Source: Acidobacteriota bacterium
Lineage (GTDB): Bacteria > Acidobacteriota > Terriglobia > Acidiferrales > UBA7541
Direction of reading: 5' to 3'
Assembly: GCA_003165465.1 (NCBI GenBank)
Contig: PLUM01000054.1
Location: forward strand, 1-51,848
Length of the DNA stretch: 51,848 nucleotides
Part shown: positions 23,466 to 30,860 of the stretch, in pieces
Layout: each line of letters begins with the position of its first letter
How positions within the stretch are numbered: position 1 is the stretch's first letter
Position numbers and translations under genes: made by a program
Notes under the pieces: generated by a model
What the model was told of the DNA's origin: nothing
Databases searched by the model: none
Seen by the model: only the letters and a program-made list of their open reading frames with translations

Positions 23466-26096
23466 CTACGTGATCAGGCGCCGCAGGCGCTCGCGATCGT
23501 CCGGGTTCATGTGGACGAATTCGATGCCCGCTCCGTTCGGAGTGACGTTGCGGACGACGGCGGTGGATTGAATTTTGCGAAGTCCGGCGCGAATTTCCAG
23601 TTGCAGGGAGTCGCCAACCAACAGGCGTCGATCGGTTTCCAGAAACGCTCCGCCCAGCGCAAGAATGCGAACGCGAACGGTTCCTTCACGAGATCCTGTA
23701 ATGGTCGCTTGCATGGGAGGCTGCATCCGCGCACGCAGGTAACGCCGAGGCCTGGCGCTGGACCCGTTGGTTTTCGCCCGTGTACCTTCCGCGACTCGCG
23801 CGCGCTCGGAAGAGGGATGGTTTTCAATCAGGCGTAGCGCCTCATCGGCAACCGAGCGCAGCGCGGCCGGCTCGTCGTGTGCCAAGCCGCTGCGCTGCCT
23901 CGCGATCCGCTGCAAGGCCGGCCCCGCCTCCAGCACGCGCATTCTACCGAGGGCTTCAATCGCCTTGATCCGGAAATACATGTCGCGCAGCGTGGAGTGC
24001 TCGCCTGCCGCAATCCGAAGCAGCGTTGGAGTCGCGGCCACCGCCTGTGCAATTCCCAATTGATCGATCATGCAGGGCACGACCATCGCATGGGCATCCG
24101 CCAGCGTGGCGAGAAAGACGTGCGCGGTCGCCGCGATCACCGACGGATTGGTCCACTTCATCAGCTCCGTCACGGCAAGGTCCTGCAAACTCCATTCCCA
24201 GCTCGCCAGCGCCTTGGGCAGTGCGGCCGCCAGGCGTTTCGGGTCCGAAGAAGCCAGAAGATGTATGGCGGTCACGACGCGCATCCGCCGCGCCTCGAAC
24301 AACCGGGTTTCCAGCGCGCCAATCACCGGCTCGCCTGTCCCGTGAATCAACCGCACCATCGCGGGAAGAGAATTCAATCCGTCGGCGGCAGTCAGCAGCA
24401 GGCCCAGACGGTCGATCAAGCGGTCCGGGCGCTTCTTCAGCAACCTGGGGATCACGGGGCTGAGCGGTTGGCCGTTGAGGCCTTCGTCCACCAGATAGAG
24501 CCACTGCTCGTCGTTGAGAATGCGCCCGACCAGGGCCGAAACATGGATGTATTTATCATCCCGAGGCGCGGCCTCGAGCATTTCGAGAATTCGCTCGAAC
24601 TCGCCGTATTCGCGCCGGATCAACGAAATGCGCGCCAAATTCTCGATCGCCGCTGACAGCATTCCCGCAATTCCCGGAGAATCTTCCACGAGAAAAGCCT
24701 GCACAATCACGGGCCCAAAATCCACGGCCGAGGAGTGAGGCCACAGCCGCTCCAATTGTGGGACGATTTCCGCCAGGCCCGCGGCCACGGCTCGACGGGG
24801 CTTGCTCTCCTCCGATTCCAGGCATCGCGCATACGAAATCAGCGCGGCGCGGCCCTCGCTCCCCGCCCGGTCGGCTTTCTTATTTTCAGCGGCCTCGGCC
24901 AAAGGATCGAGAAAACGAGCCACCACGGGCGCCGGCACGCACCAGGCGTCCGGGCTGCGCAACGTCCTGGCTTTTACTCGCGCGGGCAGCGCATTCCAGA
25001 ATTTTTCGCACAAGCCCGCCACACGAATTTCGTCATGCTGCGAGCCGCCATATCCTTTGTTGCCGGAATTATTGGCCCAGTCGCGTTCCTGATCCAGGCG
25101 GACAAGCAACGGCAACACCGCCGGCGGAGCGGTTCGGCCCGCGTCAAACTCCTGTTTCACGAATGACAGCGCCAGCGCGTCGGTAAGCCTCTCCAGATAC
25201 GGCTCGAGCGTTTCGCCTTCGCGGGGCTTCACGCGGGAGACTTCGTGCACGATCAGGGAGATCGCGAATGGATCGCTGCCGGACACGACGGAATGAAAAC
25301 GCCGCGCAATGTCTTCCGCCGAGGGTTGCATTTCCGGATCGTGGGGCGGAGCCAGTTTTGCCAGTACGCGCAATGTGGCGGCAACTTGCTCGAAACTCGA
25401 CTCCGGCATCCCGCGGACAGCGCGAGAGCGGTCCGATTGCTGCTCCGCATCGTCGTAGGTAAGCACCGCGGACATCAGGCTCGCCAGCATCAGGGAATCG
25501 CGCCGCTCGGTCGGAATATTGATCCGTATGCCGGCAATCATTCGTTCCTTGATCCAGTTGTTCCACAATTTTCGCGATGTGGTATCGCCCGGCGAGACGC
25601 TGCGCGGTACCTGGCTGATTTCATGCGCCAGGGAATCCAATTCGCCTACATTGATGGGGTTCGTGAAAAGAAGCGAGCAAATGCCGCTGCGCAACAGTTC
25701 TTCCGCCAGACCGCGCAATTCACCGCGCGGATCATGCAGAAGCTCGCTGGCATTGCCTTCCTGCCGCGGCAGGAGCATTCCCGTTCGCTCGACGGCCACC
25801 ACCAGCGGAGACCGCGCCGCAAGCGCAATCCGCAACTGCTGCTCGGTCGAAGCCAGAATTTCCATGAGCCGCGGATGATTCCGTTGATACAGCCGCGCCG
25901 CGCCCAATAGTACGCGGAATTGCCGGAGAAATAAAATGACAGCCGCATCGGCGCTAGAAATTTCCGGACGCACCGGAATGACCTCGGCGCGGACCGGCTC
26001 CGGCCTTCGGACGGGGAGGGGCACGGCGCGGACCATTGGCACGTTCTCGTCCGTTTGCATCCCAGCTTGAAACTTCGATTTGTCGAGAACTTTCAT
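23466..26096 (-). CDS. Large HEAT-like repeat protein with C-terminal PilZ-like domain
   Basis: The 876-residue cytosolic protein is mostly helical. Residues about 45-200 include FLRQFRVLLGAARLYQRNHP, a block seen in signalling proteins that tolerate many insertions. The region from about 380 to 760 reads as HEAT-like repeats (TPTLLRIAAGEHSTLRDMYF, IKAIEALGRM, LQRIARQRS). The last 90 residues resemble a PilZ domain but lack the Arg-rich and D-x-S-x-x-G residues (the equivalent loop is ILALGGAFLE), so c-di-GMP binding is doubtful. The gene lies downstream of the Ser/Thr kinase on the same strand, 349 bases away. Its role is probably a scaffold in that signalling unit; this is an inference from position. 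Confidence 0.75.
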   Translation of the reverse strand: MKVLDKSKFQAGMQTDENVPMVRAVPLPVRRPEPVRAEVIPVRPEISSADAAVILFLRQFRVLLGAARLYQRNHPRLMEILASTEQQLRIALAARSPLVVAVERTGMLLPRQEGNASELLHDPRGELRGLAEELLRSGICSLLFTNPINVGELDSLAHEISQVPRSVSPGDTTSRKLWNNWIKERMIAGIRINIPTERRDSLMLASLMSAVLTYDDAEQQSDRSRAVRGMPESSFEQVAATLRVLAKLAPPHDPEMQPSAEDIARRFHSVVSGSDPFAISLIVHEVSRVKPREGETLEPYLERLTDALALSFVKQEFDAGRTAPPAVLPLLVRLDQERDWANNSGNKGYGGSQHDEIRVAGLCEKFWNALPARVKARTLRSPDAWCVPAPVVARFLDPLAEAAENKKADRAGSEGRAALISYARCLESEESKPRRAVAAGLAEIVPQLERLWPHSSAVDFGPVIVQAFLVEDSPGIAGMLSAAIENLARISLIRREYGEFERILEMLEAAPRDDKYIHVSALVGRILNDEQWLYLVDEGLNGQPLSPVIPRLLKKRPDRLIDRLGLLLTAADGLNSLPAMVRLIHGTGEPVIGALETRLFEARRMRVVTAIHLLASSDPKRLAAALPKALASWEWSLQDLAVTELMKWTNPSVIAATAHVFLATLADAHAMVVPCMIDQLGIAQAVAATPTLLRIAAGEHSTLRDMYFRIKAIEALGRMRVLEAGPALQRIARQRSGLAHDEPAALRSVADEALRLIENHPSSERARVAEGTRAKTNGSSARPRRYLRARMQPPMQATITGSREGTVRVRILALGGAFLETDRRLLVGDSLQLEIRAGLRKIQSTAVVRNVTPNGAGIEFVHMNPDDRERLRRLIT

Positions 26097-26445
26097 TTAG
26101 ATGGCTATCCATCGCCGAAACAATTACCGGCACCTACCGACACCGAAACTCGTCACCGGCTGACGTTCTCAAGACGATCGAACCGGCATTTCGCTCCATG
26201 CGCCACACCTCGTGGCTATCCGTAATTGAGAGCACACCGACTGCCGTCAGGATGCTCTTTCAGGCGCATGAAATAAAGGGAATTACTGACCATGGGATGC
26301 TTATGAGTTAACTCACGCGGAAAGTGTGGGTAGAAATGTTACAAGAATGGAAGCCACGCCTACAGCAAAACATGCACTATCTTGCGATTTCAGGATTTTC
26401 ACGTGAAAACATCACAATCTTTATAAGAAACACATGCGGAAAGAC
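26097..26445. other. Intergenic region, relatively AT-rich
   Basis: About 350 bases lie between the kinase stop and the HEAT-like gene start. Base composition is visibly more AT-rich than the surrounding genes. Short frames exist on both strands, but none has a ribosome site or a recognisable product. No repeat of the families seen elsewhere occurs here. Confidence 0.4.
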
Positions 26446-28365
26446 TTACTGCATTAATAGAGTCTCGGCGAATTGCAGGATTCGGTCGGGATTCACGACC
26501 ACGTTCCGGTGAACGGTCAAAAAGCCCTGACGCACCAAGCGTACATTATGCTCTCCCGCCTTCAACTCCAGTCGAGCAGGAGTGCGCAGCCCGGTCTCCG
26601 CGCCATCCACAATGATTCGTGCGCCCTGAGGGATCGATTCCGCCCAAATCCAACCCATTGCAGCAGGTGCGGAGGCTGGTGCAGAGACCTGTGCGGAAGC
26701 CGGATCGGAAGCAGGCACTGGAGCAGGCGCGGCATCGGTCTTTGGATCCTCACTGTATTTGGTGTCGTCTATGATTCGAACTCCAGCCGGAATCGTGTGC
26801 AGATGATCGAGAAGCTCGCGGTGTTCGGCAAGCGTCAGGGATCCGGAAAAAGCGAGCGCGTTGGGAGTAGCCTGAATTTTCACTTTGTCGGCCAGCGGAC
26901 TGCCCGCCAGTTCGACCTGCAATTTCTCCGCGAAGAGACGTACCGGCGAAGGCGCGGCGGGAGGCGCCGGTTTCTGTGGCGCAACCGATTTTCCGATGAC
27001 GGCGGGCCGGGGAAGGAACGGTTCCGGCGCCTTTGCCTGCGTGGCGGGCGCGACAGCCGGCTGGGAGGCATCCTGCTTCGGGACGGCGGAATTTTCCTTT
27101 GGAGCGGGAACCGCTGCCGCGACTGGCGCGGCAGGCTGTGGAGCGCTATTGGATTGGGCTTCCGGGGACTGGGCCTCCGGCTTCGCACCGGCTCTGTCGG
27201 GGCTCGACGCCTGCGGCGCGGGCTCCGGCTTCGGGGGAATCGCCGACGTTTCCACCGGCTCACGCGATCGCCGCCACAAATCCAATGCGGACGGATAGAG
27301 GCTGTATCCCAAAAGCCCAATAAACCCCATCAAAATAAGAGAAAGCAGCAAGGATCCCGTCTTTTTCGGAGACTCTTGCATCGCAAACGGCGAAGGCAGG
27401 TGGGCGGTTGCGCCCGGCCCTCTGGTATTGGCGATGGCCGGGATGCCGGCTGGGCGAGCCGGTCTGGTCTCCGCGCGATTCCCTTTCGGCGCGGATTGCG
27501 AACCGGCCGGCGCCATCAGGATCGTTTCGTCGGCAGCCGCCATATCGTGAAAATTCTTAATGGCGGTCAGGAATTCTTGGCAGCTTCTGTAGCGCGCGTC
27601 CGGGTCCTTCGCCAGCGCCTTGGTGATCACGGCCGAAAGGCCGGGGTGAATGGACGAGTCAATCGACCTCGGCGGGATAGGCTCTTCGTTGATAATTTTG
27701 TAGATGACCGTGGTGATATTCTGCCCGGGAAACGGTTTTTCTCCGGTCATCAATTCGTAAAGGATCACGCCCAGGGAAAAAATATCCGAGCGGCCGTCGA
27801 CCGGCTTGCCCTTCACTTGTTCCGGCGACATGTACGAGGGCGTTCCCATGACATGCGCCGTCTGCGCCGTGCCGAATTGAAGAATTTTTGCCGTGCCGAA
27901 GTCGGTGATCTTGACCGTGTCGTCTGAAGTCAGCATGATGTTCGCTGGCTTGATGTCGCGGTGCACGACCTTATGCTGGTGCGCGAAATCGAGCGCGGAG
28001 CAAACCTGCTCCATCAGCCGGAGGACGCGGGGCAGCGGAAATGGCTGGCGCGAATCGATCACCGCTTGCAGGCTCTTGCCTTCCACGAACTCCATGGTGA
28101 TGTAGAACAGGCCGTCTTCTTCTCCGGCGTCGAAGACCACAACGATGTTGGGGTGGGACAGCAGGCCTGCGGCGCGAGCCTCGGTCTGAAACCGGCCAAC
28201 CAGTTCCTCGCGGGACAATCCAGTCCCGGCTTCGGACAGGCGTAATGTTTTGACGGCTACGTCCCGGCCAATCATGGGATCGAACCCGTGATAGACCACG
28301 CCCATGGCTCCGCGGCCCAGCTCTTCGCGGAGATCGTATCGGCCGGCTTTGATCATTGTAGTCAT
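26446..28365 (-). CDS. Hanks-type Ser/Thr protein kinase with PEGA domain
   Basis: This 639-residue protein has an N-terminal kinase domain (about 8-270) with all key residues: glycine loop GRGAMG (18-23), Lys39 in VAVK, HRDIKPAN with Asp137, and DFG at 155-157. A Pro/Ala-rich linker surrounds a single membrane helix (about 338-358, SLLLSLILMGFIGLLGYSL). The outer part has a further Pro-rich stretch, a BON-like segment (VKIQATPNALAFSGSLTLAE) and a C-terminal PEGA domain (PQGARIIVDGAETGLRTPA). It should sense an envelope signal and phosphorylate cytosolic targets, for example FHA proteins. Its start codon lies inside a 17-base tandem repeat with no Shine-Dalgarno sequence, so the precise start is uncertain. 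Confidence 0.93.
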   Translation of the reverse strand: MTTMIKAGRYDLREELGRGAMGVVYHGFDPMIGRDVAVKTLRLSEAGTGLSREELVGRFQTEARAAGLLSHPNIVVVFDAGEEDGLFYITMEFVEGKSLQAVIDSRQPFPLPRVLRLMEQVCSALDFAHQHKVVHRDIKPANIMLTSDDTVKITDFGTAKILQFGTAQTAHVMGTPSYMSPEQVKGKPVDGRSDIFSLGVILYELMTGEKPFPGQNITTVIYKIINEEPIPPRSIDSSIHPGLSAVITKALAKDPDARYRSCQEFLTAIKNFHDMAAADETILMAPAGSQSAPKGNRAETRPARPAGIPAIANTRGPGATAHLPSPFAMQESPKKTGSLLLSLILMGFIGLLGYSLYPSALDLWRRSREPVETSAIPPKPEPAPQASSPDRAGAKPEAQSPEAQSNSAPQPAAPVAAAVPAPKENSAVPKQDASQPAVAPATQAKAPEPFLPRPAVIGKSVAPQKPAPPAAPSPVRLFAEKLQVELAGSPLADKVKIQATPNALAFSGSLTLAEHRELLDHLHTIPAGVRIIDDTKYSEDPKTDAAPAPVPASDPASAQVSAPASAPAAMGWIWAESIPQGARIIVDGAETGLRTPARLELKAGEHNVRLVRQGFLTVHRNVVVNPDRILQFAETLLMQ

Positions 28366-28398
28366 TTGATCATTGTGGTCATTTGATCATTGTGGTCA
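28348..28398. repeat. Three 17-base tandem repeats over the kinase start
   Basis: The unit TTTGATCATTGTGGTCA is present three times head-to-tail (28348-28364 with one change, 28365-28381, 28382-28398). On the kinase strand each unit carries an ATG followed by ACA ATG and the palindrome TGATCA. The unit is not a multiple of three, so copy-number changes would alter which ATG is in frame. Confidence 0.9.
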
Positions 28399-28756
28399 AG
28401 TATGGTTTGATACGCGGGCTTACAGCGCCCGTCCTGCGCCCCGGCTCGGCCGAGGCAGCGCAAAGTTCACTTGTCGTAAAAAAACAGATCTGACGTAAAT
28501 TCTCGGCGATACCGCTCTTCGTGATTAATTCAATGAGCGCCGCTGCCAGGGCAATCGCGCCTTGGGGGAATCACCAGCACACCACGGCCTTCCCTTTGAA
28601 CATAGCTTCCCGGAGAGGGAGCGTCAACGACGGTGAGGGACAGTGTTCCGGAATAGCAATGGTAGTGCGGGGTTAACGGGCTGCCTCAACACCCCGCCGC
28701 TTGGTAGTGGTACAGTTTCAGAATTACGGTAGAGAGAATGGCAATAGGCTTGCTGG
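28399..28756. other. Intergenic region at the edge of the accessory island
   Basis: There is no supported gene in this stretch. It holds a hairpin with GCGGGGT (28667-28673) and ACCCCGC (28691-28697) as arms, and two copies of GGTAGTG (28661-28667 and 28703-28709). The second of these is part of the 19-base repeat shared with the far side of the restriction-modification pair. Confidence 0.5.
28691..28709. repeat. 19-base direct repeat, left copy
   Basis: ACCCCGCCGCTTGGTAGTG is identical to 30288-30306. The two copies lie on either side of the nuclease/methyltransferase pair, in the same orientation, about 1.6 kb apart. Confidence 0.85.
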
Positions 28757-29350
28757 CTAGCCTTCGGCAAGAACAGGCTTGCCATTCTTGACTGTGATTC
28801 CAGGCAGGATGTAGGCAGCGGCTCCAGCTAATTTCTGTGCGGGATTTGAGACGCCAAACGTGTGGGTACGGCCACCCTTGCCTTCTTTTGCTTTGCTTCC
28901 CTCATACTTCCAGTCATCGGCTGTCAAGAATACGACATCGACGCGCCAGACTACTACCGGATGGCCCGGCTTAATCGATTCTGTGGTGTCCACGAGATAG
29001 CGCCACACAACGTACCAGCCGGGATGATTATAGTGGGACTGTATCGCCCAAGGTCGCGTGCTGCCCTTGGACTCCAGGGCTTGTTCCGGCGGCGGATTGA
29101 GTCTGCCATTTAATGACAAATCAGGAAATCGCTGTTGAGCAACGTCCGGGTGCTTATGCTTCTTGTATGGGCTAACCGCGTGCAGTCCCTTCACTCCGAA
29201 GATGCCAACGATTGCGCTAAATACGTTCGCTTGCTCCAGATACAGGTCTATAAGATCGGCCGTCTGCTTCTCGACGTATGCGACTGCCTTCTTGATGTGA
29301 ATTGGCTTTAGGTCCTTTGGCAGCGGCAAACGCGTCCCCACACTTTCCAC
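28757..29350 (-). CDS. Putative PD-(D/E)xK restriction endonuclease
   Basis: I do not recognise the exact family. The conserved-looking part starts near TRLPLPKDLKPIHIKKAVAY. A candidate active site is RFPDLSLNG followed 15 residues later by ALESKGS, which fits the PD-x(n)-ExK pattern (Asp105, Glu121, Lys123 counted from the longest open frame). The rest is rich in aromatic and basic residues (RPWAIQSHYNHPGWYVVWRY). It lies immediately downstream of, and overlaps, a DNA methyltransferase gene on the same strand, which supports a type II restriction role. The GTG at 29350 is a tentative start; the frame stays open to a TTG at 29434. Either way it overlaps the methyltransferase gene by more than 130 bases. 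Confidence 0.6.
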   Translation of the reverse strand: MESVGTRLPLPKDLKPIHIKKAVAYVEKQTADLIDLYLEQANVFSAIVGIFGVKGLHAVSPYKKHKHPDVAQQRFPDLSLNGRLNPPPEQALESKGSTRPWAIQSHYNHPGWYVVWRYLVDTTESIKPGHPVVVWRVDVVFLTADDWKYEGSKAKEGKGGRTHTFGVSNPAQKLAGAAAYILPGITVKNGKPVLAEG

Positions 29351-30209
29351 TAGTCCCGTTCGGGGTGAACCGAGCAAGTATCGGGATAGACTTCGTGGCG
29401 ACAGAATAATACGCCGGATCCTTCTCAATCCCAATACTTAAATATCCCACGGCCTCAGCCGCCGCAATCGTGGAACCCGAACCCATGAATGGGTCCAAAA
29501 TTACGCCACGGCCCAATGGAAGCGCGGCACGCACAAGCTGCCGCATGAAGGCTTGGGGTTTGATCGATGGATGCGGCGCAATCTTTCGTTCCTCTGTACG
29601 CGCAGGCGCCGATTGGATCACGTCAAGAAACGGATTCTTGCCGGACACGCGGCGCAAGCCGCCCGTTCCCCATTTACGTAGGTTGTCTTGAACCCGACCT
29701 TCGCACGGCTTTCTAAATAGCCCCCACGGTTCCCAACCGGACCGGGGCATAACTGATACATCATGAAATTCTTCATGCGCGTTTTTGGGCCGATCTCCCC
29801 CACGCAAGGTTTGTACGAGACGAATGATCTCTCCGCGTTTCTCGAATCCCGCATTCAGAATGGGAAGGTACACATAGTGCGAAAGCAGCGGATTTGTTGC
29901 GATCATGATGTGACCGCCAGGAACAAGAACGCGCATCGCTTCTTTGCCGAAGTTCGTAAAAAATAAACACAACGCGGCAATGTCGGTTCCATCTAAAACC
30001 GTGAATCTTGGAAGCGGGCTTCGCTTGCAACCGTCGAATGACGGGGGAATGCGCCAGACTCCCCCACGCCCGTTGCGCAGCTTTACCTTCTCGACTTCCG
30101 TATATTCCTTGAGTCCGTAGGGAGGGTCCGTGACAATCGCATGGATCGAATTTGTTTCTCGCGCCGCAAGCCATGCGAAAGCATCTGCGAGATAGGTTCT
30201 GTAACTCAT
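29217..30209 (-). CDS. DNA methyltransferase, DPPY-type (beta-class order)
   Basis: This protein of about 330 aa has the catalytic motif TDPPYG near the N-terminus (about residue 27) and the SAM-binding motif DPFMGSGSTIAAAEAVGYLSIG near residue 240. This is the beta-class order of N6-adenine or N4-cytosine methyltransferases; DPPY favours adenine. Between them lies a variable target-recognition part. The sequence stays family-like as far as PAYYSVATKSIPILARF. The last 45 or so residues look unlike any family end and are antiphase to the conserved-looking frame of the nuclease. The ATG at 30209 is used; no ribosome site is evident. The 19-base repeat and the following hairpin lie just upstream. 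The recognition sequence is unknown. Confidence 0.85.
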   Translation of the reverse strand: MSYRTYLADAFAWLAARETNSIHAIVTDPPYGLKEYTEVEKVKLRNGRGGVWRIPPSFDGCKRSPLPRFTVLDGTDIAALCLFFTNFGKEAMRVLVPGGHIMIATNPLLSHYVYLPILNAGFEKRGEIIRLVQTLRGGDRPKNAHEEFHDVSVMPRSGWEPWGLFRKPCEGRVQDNLRKWGTGGLRRVSGKNPFLDVIQSAPARTEERKIAPHPSIKPQAFMRQLVRAALPLGRGVILDPFMGSGSTIAAAEAVGYLSIGIEKDPAYYSVATKSIPILARFTPNGTSGKCGDAFAAAKGPKANSHQEGSRIRREADGRSYRPVSGASERI

Positions 30210-30283
30210 TTTATCAACTAACTTTATCAAGCGTCCCCTCGATTGTCCACCCGTGATCGGTCATGTGGAATTTCAAATTGCAC

Positions 30284-30306
30284 CACTACCCCGCCGCTTG
30301 GTAGTG
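30284..30306. repeat. 19-base repeat, right copy, within a hairpin
   Basis: Positions 30288-30306 repeat the left copy exactly. Here the sequence is also part of a hairpin (CACTACC, nine-base loop, GGTAGTG). The hairpin is flanked by a weaker outer pairing of AATTTCAAATT with AATTTGAATTT, giving an imperfect palindrome of about 50 bases. Confidence 0.8.
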
Positions 30307-30322
30307 TCCTAATTTGAATTTT

Positions 30323-30511
30323 TCACACATGAAGTGCGGCATCCAACGTGCCGCGAATCCACTCGGATACGGATTGGTTTTTGGACTTAGCCGCTGCCTC
30401 AATTGCTTTTAGATCATCTGCCGCGAACCGAACTGGCACAATTCGCCCTTTTGCTTCACCTTTCGGCAGCTTGGGTCGTCCAACTTTTTTAGGCTTCTTC
30501 GGTTGATTCAA
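30323..30511 (-). CDS. Small ribbon-helix-helix protein
   Basis: This 62-residue basic protein has a Lys/Pro-rich head (NQPKKPKKVGRPKLPKGEAK) and a ribbon-helix-helix core: strand IVPVRF, helix ADDLKAIEAAAKSK, turn NQS and helix VSEWIRGTLDAAL. It would bind DNA as a dimer. It starts with TTG inside the end of the upstream HTH gene (23-base overlap), so translation is likely coupled. A GGAG stands 12 bases upstream, at the far end of useful spacing. It could be an antitoxin-type repressor without a recognisable toxin next to it, or the autoregulator of this small unit. Confidence 0.7.
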   Translation of the reverse strand: MNQPKKPKKVGRPKLPKGEAKGRIVPVRFAADDLKAIEAAAKSKNQSVSEWIRGTLDAALHV

Positions 30512-30785
30512 GGCTTCTAAACTCCTGTACGATAGCCGCTTTGACCGCTGCCTCAGCCGATAAGATCGGTGCGATGTGAAGCGCGGTCACATAGCGTTTT
30601 GGCTTTTTTGGATTGTCCGTATCGCCGTCCATGAGGGATATGCAACCTTTGCCGACCCGAACACCAAGCCGCATGATTGTGTCGAGGTGAACGCCCGTCA
30701 TACGTTCGATTTGGCGAATACCGGAACCCTCGGCAAATGCGCTGATAATGGCCACTTGTTTGTCGATGCTCAGGACGTTTGCCAT
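30489..30785 (-). CDS. HTH protein resembling an IS1-type transposase N-terminus
   Basis: This is a 98-residue protein. Residues 1-53 (LSIDKQVAIISAFAEGSGIR, MTGVHLDTIMRLGVRVG) match the helix-turn-helix start of IS1-like transposases. After that the sequence diverges, and no DDE domain follows. The remaining 45 residues are of unknown type. The ATG at 30785 follows GGGAG by seven bases and has a near-consensus promoter, so the gene looks maintained, not decaying. It overlaps the RHH gene downstream. It may be a domesticated DNA-binding domain or a transposase remnant. A longer open frame upstream is antisense to the gene at 30861 and is not used. Confidence 0.65.
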   Translation of the reverse strand: MANVLSIDKQVAIISAFAEGSGIRQIERMTGVHLDTIMRLGVRVGKGCISLMDGDTDNPKKPKRYVTALHIAPILSAEAAVKAAIVQEFRSLESTEEA

Positions 30786-30807
30786 GTGCGATCTCCCGAT
30801 GGCAATT

Positions 30808-30836
30808 AGTGTATTACACAAAGATGGCATTGTCAA
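30808..30836 (-). promoter_or_regulatory. Promoter and palindromic operator of the HTH/RHH unit
   Basis: On the minus strand TTGACA (30831-30836) and TACACT (30808-30813) are 17 bases apart, a near-perfect vegetative promoter. The -10 box is embedded in the 11-base palindrome GTGTATTACAC (30809-30819). A protein bound there would block this promoter, so autorepression by the HTH or RHH protein is likely. Confidence 0.72.
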
Positions 30837-30846
30837 GAGTTTTTGT

Positions 30847-30857
30847 GTTACAGTAAC
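30847..30857. promoter_or_regulatory. Second palindrome in the divergent intergenic region
   Basis: GTTACAGTAAC is a perfect 11-base palindrome four bases ahead of the ATG of the rightward gene. It shares the TTAC(A) element with the first palindrome, so one regulator could control both directions. No Shine-Dalgarno sequence fits before that ATG. Confidence 0.5.
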
Positions 30858-30860
30858 GCC

